Position numbers and translations under genes: made by a program
Part shown: piece after piece, positions 59,402-64,000 of the stretch
Layout of the letters: the number at the start of each line of letters is the position of its first letter
Position numbering within the stretch: position 1 is the stretch's first letter
The notes under the pieces: model-generated
The model's database searches: none
Seen by the model: only the letters and a program-made list of their open reading frames with translations
Told to the model about the DNA's origin: nothing
Assembly: GCA_012728835.1 (NCBI GenBank)
Contig: JAAYEJ010000062.1
Span: forward strand, 83,941 to 147,940
Length of the DNA stretch: 64,000 nt
Source of the DNA: Candidatus Brocadiaceae bacterium
Lineage (GTDB): Bacteria; Planctomycetota; Brocadiia; SM23-32
Reading direction: 5' to 3'

Positions 59402-60328
59402 ATGCCGTCTGTCCTTGGCATTGCCCCGACGAAGCGGTCGAAGACGCATATGCTGGAAATCCAGGTCGACTGCCAGACGCCGGATTCTCTCTCGGCCGGT
59501 CTCTGCGCCCTGCTCTCCCGCTGGGGCGAGCACGTCCCCTACGAGTGCATCGCGGGCCTGTCGGGGGCTTCGTTCTCCCCGGCCCTCCGCCGCCAGGAGA
59601 CCTGCGCCTCCTGCTGGATGGACGTGGGGAGCGATGCCCGCCTGGAGTTCCTGGGCAATGCGCTGGGCTTCTCCGTTGAGGCCCTCCCCCAGCCTCTGAC
59701 GCCCGAACAGGCCCGTCGCGTCGCGTGCCAGGCCCTCAAGGCCGGCGACGGCGTGCTCGTTGCGTCGCAGCACGGCTGGACGCTCCTCCCCGAGTGGCCC
59801 GTCCGCCTCGACCCGCAACCGCCCGACGCCATGCGGCTCTACATCCTCCGGCCGGCGACCCGCTACCTCTCACGATGCGAGGCGCTCCGGGACGCCCTCC
59901 GCCATGCCTCCCAGGTGGCCAACGGGTACTGCGCCGAGGACGGCGTTGCATACGGCGGCGAGCTGTACGCCGCCTGGCAGGAGCGCCTGGGATGGGACGC
60001 GTTCTGTCCCGAATGCGGAAACCATGACTGGCTGTGCGCGGAGCGGACGGCCCGCCGCGCACAGCACGGCCAGCGCGCGGCCGCCCGGTTCCTGAACCGT
60101 GCGGCCGCCCTTCTGCCCCGTTGGAGCGAGGACGCTGCCCTGCTGATGGCCGAGAACGCCTACAACGCCATGGCGCGCAAACTCACGCCCTATACGGCGC
60201 CCGGAGCCATCGCCGGGTGGTGGCACGATCGCGCGGCCCGGGCCCGCTTCGAGGCAGACGTGGCCGAGGTCGCCGACCTGCACGTCCATGCCGCCCTCAG
60301 CCTGGCCTGCCTGGCGTGTCGCCTGTGA
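59402..60328 (+). CDS. Cysteine-rich protein of unknown function, possible BtrH-like fold
   Basis: 308 residues, no signal peptide. It has CQTPDSLSAGLCALLSRWGEHVPYECIAGLSGASFSPALRRQETCASCW near the N terminus, where Cys, a later Leu-Ser-Gly and Phe pattern resembles BtrH N-terminal domains (cysteine acyltransferase/peptidase C39-like). GDGVLVASQHGWTLLPEW, AYGGELYAAWQERLGWDAFCPECGNHDW with CxxC, and a long helical C terminus follow. I do not recognise it firmly. The start was chosen from AGAGAGAAGG upstream and a promoter 17 bases before. Confidence 0.55.
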   Translation: MPSVLGIAPTKRSKTHMLEIQVDCQTPDSLSAGLCALLSRWGEHVPYECIAGLSGASFSPALRRQETCASCWMDVGSDARLEFLGNALGFSVEALPQPLTPEQARRVACQALKAGDGVLVASQHGWTLLPEWPVRLDPQPPDAMRLYILRPATRYLSRCEALRDALRHASQVANGYCAEDGVAYGGELYAAWQERLGWDAFCPECGNHDWLCAERTARRAQHGQRAAARFLNRAAALLPRWSEDAALLMAENAYNAMARKLTPYTAPGAIAGWWHDRAARARFEADVAEVADLHVHAALSLACLACRL

Positions 60329-60331
60329 ACC

Positions 60332-60841
60332 TCAGAGCACCTCGGGCATGGGCTGCACGCCGGTGAGCGGCTGGCCGTCCCGGAGAATCTCCACGCTCCG
60401 GATCGTCACGGGCTTGAGCGGCCGATCCCGCCCGTCGGTCTTGACCGAGCCGATCTTCCTCAGAACGTCCAGACCTTCGCGCACACGCCCGAACACGGCG
60501 TGCTTGCCGTCCAGCCACGGCGTGGCCGCCAGTGTGATGAAAAACTGCGACCCGTTGGTGTTCGGCCCCGCGTTGGCCATCGACAGCACGCCCGTGCCGT
60601 CATGCCGGAGGTCCGGCACGAACTCGTCCGCGAAGTTCCACCCCGGCCCGCCGCGGCCGTCACCCGAGGGGCATCCGCCCTGGACCATGAAGCCCGCAAT
60701 GACGCGGTGAAAGCTCAGCTCGTCGTAGAATCCCTTCGAGGCGAGATGCACGAAGTTCGCGACGGTGTTGGGCGCCTTCACGTCGTGCAACTCGAGGGTC
60801 ATTGTCCCCATCGACGTGTTGATTCGTGCTGACGTTGGCAT
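60332..60841 (-). CDS. Cyclophilin-type peptidyl-prolyl isomerase
   Basis: 169 residues, no signal peptide, so cytoplasmic. [38 protein letters not shown] (with the catalytic Arg), [29 protein letters not shown] are the full signature. It accelerates cis-trans isomerisation at proline. It is convergent with the preceding gene, with three bases between stops. Confidence 0.95.
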   Translation of the reverse strand: MPTSARINTSMGTMTLELHDVKAPNTVANFVHLASKGFYDELSFHRVIAGFMVQGGCPSGDGRGGPGWNFADEFVPDLRHDGTGVLSMANAGPNTNGSQFFITLAATPWLDGKHAVFGRVREGLDVLRKIGSVKTDGRDRPLKPVTIRSVEILRDGQPLTGVQPMPEVL

Positions 60842-60901
60842 GGAACGGACCCCGGCAGAAGGAACGGCCGATCGGGTCGGACCGCGCCCGACCCCGAAAG
60901 G

Positions 60902-60930
60902 AATCTACGGGAAATCGCCCGATTCTGCAA
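60902..60930 (-). promoter_or_regulatory. Predicted promoter of the cyclophilin gene
   Basis: TTGCAG (60930-60925), 17-base spacer, TAGATT (60907-60902) on the minus strand, about 60 bases upstream. Confidence 0.55.
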
Positions 60931-60948
60931 GGAGGGCGCGCCCCTTCC

Positions 60949-60977
60949 TTGCGTCCGGACGCACGGTGTGCTCTACT
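60949..60977 (+). promoter_or_regulatory. Possible promoter for the gene at 61037
   Basis: TTGCGT (60949-60954), 17-base spacer, TCTACT (60972-60977), 60 bases upstream of the ATG. Confidence 0.4.
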
Positions 60978-61036
60978 GGCCTGTTCAGCAGGCGGCATCC
61001 GCACCGCCGCAGACGCCACACGAAGGGAAGGCCCGC

Positions 61037-61405
61037 ATGATCTACCGCAAGGACGAGTTTGTGCAGCAGGATCAGGACGATAAGGAATTCCCCATCAAGC
61101 AGGTCGATCGGCTCGAGCCGGTCCCCGAAGGTCCGCCGCGCTTCATCGGGCGCGCCGCGCTGAACATGAACACCCCGATGGGGATTCAGCAGATACCGGT
61201 CTCATTCGAAATCGAGGCGGAGACGATCCAGGACGCCTTCGCACGCTACACCGAACTCGCCCGCCCCAAGCTGGAGGAAGTGAAGCAGCACGTCCAGCAG
61301 CGGCTGCGGCAACTGCACGCCGCCGAGCAGGACCAGATCGTCCGACCGGGCGGCTCCGACGGCGACCGCATCATCCGGCTCGATGACCTGAAGGGCCGGC
61401 GCTGA
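61037..61405 (+). CDS. Small acidic protein, unknown function
   Basis: 122 residues, soluble. YRKDEFVQQDQDDKEFPIKQVDRLEPVPEGPPRFIGRAALNMNTPMGIQQIPVSFEIE suggests a small beta-domain, followed by a helix IQDAFARYTELARPKLEEVKQHVQQRLRQL and a polar tail. The pattern is conserved-looking and the codon use fits the neighbours. I do not recognise the family. GAAGGGAAGG lies five bases upstream of the ATG. It is the last ordinary gene before the insertion-sequence region. Confidence 0.6.
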   Translation: MIYRKDEFVQQDQDDKEFPIKQVDRLEPVPEGPPRFIGRAALNMNTPMGIQQIPVSFEIEAETIQDAFARYTELARPKLEEVKQHVQQRLRQLHAAEQDQIVRPGGSDGDRIIRLDDLKGRR

Positions 61406-61489
61406 ACGACCCGGGCAGACGCCGCCCGCCGCCGTCCCGAAGCCATCCGGGCACACGCCGTCACCGCGACCGTCGCTCAAGCTGGCGGT

Positions 61490-61568
61490 CGCGGCGAGCG
61501 CGGCCGCGCGCCTGATGCGTCCCCAGCACCAGGCGTTTCATCAGCGAGTGCACAACGTCCGCTGCATT
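61490..61568 (-). pseudogene. Fragment resembling an IS1595-type transposase C terminus
   Basis: In one minus-strand frame the peptide VHSLMKRLVLGTHQARG resembles the conserved SLLKRWLLGTHQG block of IS1595-family transposases. No other part of that protein is present, so this is a scrap. It lies next to an IS630-like fragment read in another frame. Confidence 0.45.
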
Positions 61569-61637
61569 TCCCGTCCGGCGACAATGGGAATCCCCGTTCC
61601 GGCCCGGTGAACTCGCCGCGCACTGAAGCCATGTGCA

Positions 61638-61917
61638 CCTGCCGGACGGCATCCGAAGTCCACAGGAAGAAGGGCAGCTTGATCTGTTCGGGATAGCGGT
61701 CCCGGATCCTGTTGCACACGGCGGCGGCCTGCCAGCCCATGAGTTTTCGGCGCGGGCGCTTGGGACCCCGCTTGTGGGCGGCCAGGGCAGCGTGGCCGCC
61801 CCGGCGATAGGCATTCATCCAGTTGCCGACGGCCTGGCGGGTGACGCCGAACGCCACGGCGGCGGCCGTCTGCCTCATGCCGGCCAGGACGGCGTCGACG
61901 GCGCGGCGGCGTTGTTC
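61638..61917 (-). pseudogene. IS630-family transposase remnant (N-terminal half)
   Basis: The minus-strand frame contains RRRAVDAVLAGMRQTAAAVAFGVTRQAVGNWMNAYRRGGHAALAAHKRGPKR (helix-turn-helix) and AAAVCNRIRDRYPEQIKLPFFLWTSDAVRQ, typical of IS630-like transposases. The sequence then leaves the family, and the DDE catalytic domain is missing, so the element is dead. Repeat copy B lies just upstream. Confidence 0.75.
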
Positions 61918-62025
61918 AGCGCGACGAACGCATCCACGGTCTCCTCCTCGCCCACGCCGGCTGTCTTCTTCGCTGCCCTCGCCGCTCGCGCCTTTGTGTT
62001 CCGCACCGACTCTGCGGCCTGTGCG

Positions 62026-62111
62026 TCCTATTGAGTGTGGAACAGCCGCCCGCCCGCCGGGGTGGGCGGGGCGCTTGTGCCACACAAAAGGACTTGTTCA
62101 ACAGGCTGCTA
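62026..62111 (-). repeat. Dispersed repeat with inverted ends, copy B
   Basis: On the minus strand it starts TAGCAGCCTGTTGAACAAG, continues TCCTTTTGTGTGGCACA, and ends GGCTGTTCCACACTCAATAGG. Both ends match copy A at 3634-3792; the GC-rich centre is shorter (about 30 bases compared with about 100). It is about 85 bases long, non-coding, and embedded in insertion-sequence debris. Between this copy and the methyltransferase gene only a hairpin is seen. Confidence 0.65.
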
Positions 62112-62221
62112 GGAAGCGTAAGGCGTGCACCTGCGCCTTCAGGCTTCCGCCGTGGACTGGCCGCTGATCCTCGGTCAGTGGGCCGTTCTCTTCGAGACGC
62201 CTCTTCCTGTGCAAGGTAGAG

Positions 62222-62248
62222 GAAGGGCCTGGCAAAACCAGGCCCTTC
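62222..62248. terminator. Perfect 11-base-pair hairpin after the methyltransferase gene
   Basis: GAAGGGCCTGG (62222-62232), loop CAAAA, CCAGGCCCTTC (62238-62248). It lies 28 bases past the methyltransferase stop on the minus strand and would serve as its terminator. Confidence 0.6.
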
Positions 62249-62275
62249 GTGAGGACATAGAAACCGCAGCCAAGT

Positions 62276-63139
62276 TCAGGATCGACGGGTGCGATCTGGA
62301 GCGTCTTCTCCTCCAGCGCCGTCGGCTTCATCTCCAGCAGTGCGTTCACCTGCTCCCAGAGCCCCTTGATCTGGCTGCACGACGTCGCAACTGCTGTCGC
62401 CCCGTTCGGCGATCAGGTGGAACATGCCGGGCGTCTCTTTGAGGGCCTGGATGAGGAAGCCGGCCTCGGCGAAGGTGGTGACAATCTCGCCCAGCGTCCA
62501 GTGACGGCACCGGACCGAGGGGAGTTCGGCGCGGACGTCGTCGGACAGAAGGTGAGCGAGGGGGAGTTCGCATTCATGGATGGTGCCGTCGAAGTAGTCC
62601 TCTGACAGGACAGCCCTGCCGTACTCGGTCGGGGTACACTTGCGCATGGGGTGGTGCTCGCCGAGGATCAGGTGGCCGCCGGGGCGCAGCAGGTTGTGGC
62701 ACAGATCGGCGAACGGGCGGAGGTCGAGGAAGTAGTGTAGGACGCCGCCTTCCGTGAGGAGGATGTCGAACGGCTCGCCCAGGTCGCGTGGCTCCACCTG
62801 CAAGACGTCGGAGACGACGTACGTGATGGTCACGCCCGCCGCATCCGCGAGTTCCTCGGCGTAGCGCGCGTTGACTGGCGAGGCGTCCACGACGGTCACG
62901 TCAGCGCCAAGCATCGCAAGAGGCACAGCTTTGCGGCCAATGGACCCCAGCAGGTTGACGACGCGCTTCCCGTCGACCTGGCCAAGGTGGGGCTGGTAGC
63001 GCCTCAACTGTCCCCAGGGATCCCGCGCGATCTCCGCGGCGACGCCTCTGGGCGCACCATAGTGCTTGCACCACGCATCGTAGTACGCCGGATGCGACCA
63101 CGCCGCCCGGTTCACCTCACTGTGACTCTTCTGGTCCAT
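62276..63139 (-). CDS. Class I SAM-dependent methyltransferase
   Basis: 287 residues. VVNLLGSIGRKAVPLAMLGADVTVVDASPVN holds the AdoMet loop and acidic end of strand 2; SDVLQVEP, FDILLTEGGVLHYFLDLRPFADLCHNLLRPGGHLILGEHHP complete the fold. The family is widespread and the substrate unknown. The last about 40 residues (after FHLIAERG) are Gly/Asp/Glu/Arg-rich and unlike the fold, suggesting that the natural stop was lost by rearrangement in this insertion-sequence region. GGGAGG lies eight bases before the ATG. Confidence 0.85.
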   Translation of the reverse strand: MDQKSHSEVNRAAWSHPAYYDAWCKHYGAPRGVAAEIARDPWGQLRRYQPHLGQVDGKRVVNLLGSIGRKAVPLAMLGADVTVVDASPVNARYAEELADAAGVTITYVVSDVLQVEPRDLGEPFDILLTEGGVLHYFLDLRPFADLCHNLLRPGGHLILGEHHPMRKCTPTEYGRAVLSEDYFDGTIHECELPLAHLLSDDVRAELPSVRCRHWTLGEIVTTFAEAGFLIQALKETPGMFHLIAERGDSSCDVVQPDQGALGAGERTAGDEADGAGGEDAPDRTRRS

Positions 63140-63207
63140 TCACATACCTCCCGTCGTGTCAGACCCTGCCATGCCGCAGACCTCACCGCGGATCTCCCAT
63201 TTGTCGT

Positions 63208-63227
63208 CGCGAAGCCCGGGCTTCGCG
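63208..63227. promoter_or_regulatory. Perfect 20-base palindrome in the methyltransferase leader
   Basis: CGCGAAGCCC/GGGCTTCGCG, a perfect inverted repeat without spacer, between the promoter and the start codon of the methyltransferase (about five bases after the likely transcription start). It could be an operator or an RNA hairpin. Confidence 0.5.
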
Positions 63228-63238
63228 TCCTTCCGGCC

Positions 63239-63267
63239 ATTACACATCTCCAGGAGGCGCCTGTCAA
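63239..63267 (-). promoter_or_regulatory. Predicted promoter of the methyltransferase gene
   Basis: TTGACA (63267-63262), 17-base spacer, TGTAAT (63244-63239) on the minus strand, 100 bases upstream of the start. The remaining sequence to 63417 shows nothing further. Confidence 0.7.
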
Positions 63268-63417
63268 GCCTTTGGAGGAGACCCTCTCCGCATGAGAGCG
63301 GGGGGTGCGCACCCTCACTGTGGGCGCCGCCTTGGCTTTCACCGGCCCTCTCCGAAGCAGCCTCCCCGTCGGCGAACGCATAGCACCCCGTTTCTCTGCG
63401 GCATTCGCGAGTCCACG

Positions 63418-63879
63418 TCAGGGCGGCGCAGGCGAAGGCCGCCGGATACGACCCCTTACCGCGGCAAACAGCTCCCGCGGGACGGCCACCTCGGCCACCT
63501 CGAAGACGACGTAACGGGCATGCCTGACCACCTTCGCCCCGATCTTCACCAAGTTCTCCCGCAGCACCGTCAGCGACCAGTGTTCCACGGGTTCCGGGAG
63601 CGCTATGCGTCGCATGGAGTTGGCCAGGTTGTAGGCCAGGGCCAGAAGCTGACGCCACGCCGCTTTGTCCATGAACCGGTGGCAGGACAGGCGCGTCCAC
63701 TTCAGCGCGTTCTTGCCTTCCTTGATCCATTGCTCGCCGGTCCCGCGCCGGTTGCAGAAGTCGACCACATTCCTCGACCACCACCTCAGGTTGGTCACGA
63801 TGAGGCCCACGCGAGGGAACAGCTCTCCCAGGTGCGACTCGACCTTGGCCACCACCCGCCGTGCCTTCTGCCAGGGGAA
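63418..63879 (-). pseudogene. IS1380-family transposase, C-terminal fragment
   Basis: The minus frame reads FPWQKARRVVAKVESHLGELFPRVGLIVTNL, then RGTGEQWIKEGKNALKWTRLSCHRF and LALAYNLANSMRRIALPEPVEHWSLTVLRENLVKIGAKVVRHARYVVFEVAEVAVPRELF, typical of IS1380-family transposases near the C terminus. The N-terminal half is missing: an IS3-type end begins at 63880 directly upstream. It is therefore interrupted by that insertion or was already truncated. Confidence 0.85.
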
Positions 63880-64000
63880 TGCCCCCCGAAAACTGGACCA
63901 CTTGAGATGTTAGGATGGCCGGCGCAACTGACGGCTCAAGGAGGTCCGAAGTGAAGAAGAAGCGGTTGTCGGAGGAGCAGATCGTCGGCATCCTGCAGGA
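63880..64000 (+). mobile_element. Left end of an IS3-family element
   Basis: TGCCCCCCGAAAACTGGACC (63880-63899) is like IS3-type terminal repeats, starting TG. AAGGAGG (63938-63944) and a GTG at 63951 follow. The rest of the element lies beyond the window. Confidence 0.7.
63951..64000 (+). CDS. IS3-family transposase OrfA, N-terminal part only
   Basis: The first 16 codons read (GTG) KKKRLSEEQIVGILQ, a close match to the start of IS3-family OrfA proteins, which open with a basic residue run and SEEQI/IxGIL, the first helix of the helix-turn-helix. AAGGAGG lies six bases upstream. The gene runs off the right edge. Confidence 0.8.
   Translation, partial: MKKKRLSEEQIVGILQ

Noticed and set aside
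62098..62349. A short minus-strand frame with the peptide MKPTALEEKTLQIAPVD
   Set aside because: It contains the perfect hairpin at 62222-62248 and the edge of repeat copy B and has no family resemblance. It may be debris of a broken gene but cannot be supported.

Overview
The window reads as one stretch of a high-GC (about two-thirds G+C by eye) bacterial chromosome, most likely a member of the Planctomycetota or a neighbouring PVC-type lineage. The inference rests on the gene set: a fused type I dehydroquinate dehydratase/shikimate dehydrogenase, a single-chain SecDF, two GroEL paralogues in one chaperone operon, a zinc-ribbon Ser/Thr kinase with a C-terminal membrane anchor, UroD-like, Gfo/Idh/MocA, ThuA, LarA and PIG-L families, and secreted PA14/PKD/SGNH proteins. 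No ribosomal RNA or phylogenetic marker is present, so the phylum is an inference. Many intergenic regions carry sigma70-like promoters (TTGACA/TATAAT-like boxes 16-18 bp apart), which helped choose start codons.

Layout. 1-3.5 kb (minus): amidohydrolase, beta-propeller protein, YfcE-type phosphodiesterase, start of a lipoprotein. 3.6-3.8 kb: a non-coding repeat with inverted ends. 3.8-11.6 kb (minus): acidic-tailed membrane protein, then (upstream) yacG, fmdB-like, grpE, dnaJ, groEL, groES, groEL as a protein-folding operon. 11.7-17.2 kb: secreted PA14-PKD-SGNH hydrolase, tRNA-Met, a small conserved protein, the zinc-ribbon kinase. 17.2-21.3 kb: endonuclease III-like protein, THUMP methyltransferase, ribD, divergent accA. 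21.3-32.8 kb: secDF, aroDE, phosphoesterase, glycosyltransferase, enolase, pabC-pabB. 32.9-39.9 kb: UroD-like protein, RNase III, polyprenyl synthase, endonuclease V, zinc-ribbon membrane protein, deacetylase-like protein, LarA-like protein. 40-44.8 kb: Gfo/Idh oxidoreductase, then pyruvoyl arginine decarboxylase facing a deoxyhypusine-synthase-like gene and agmatinase, then a sugar isomerase. 45-51.8 kb: membrane pyrophosphatase, metallophosphoesterase lipoprotein, PIG-L deacetylase, glucuronokinase-like GHMP kinase. 51.2-59.3 kb (minus): HD protein, ThuA-like protein, gamma-glutamyltransferase, transglutaminase, UPF0182 protein and MntP, closely packed. 59.4-61.4 kb: a Cys-rich unknown, cyclophilin and a small unknown. 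61.4-64 kb: a graveyard of insertion-sequence fragments around a methyltransferase, ending in an IS3-type element inserted in an IS1380-type transposase.

The most distinctive system is the arginine-to-polyamine trio (41.1-43.8 kb). PvlArgDC, a DHS homologue with its active-site lysine, and a ureohydrolase look like the archaeal agmatine/hypusination gene set in a bacterium that should have no hypusine substrate, and they suggest an AdoMet-free route to putrescine and probably homospermidine. Other points are two non-identical GroELs around one GroES, the dispersed inverted-end repeat touching a stop codon, overlapping ribD/accA promoters with a palindrome on the ribD -10 box, and the 3' overlap of rnc with a convergent gene.
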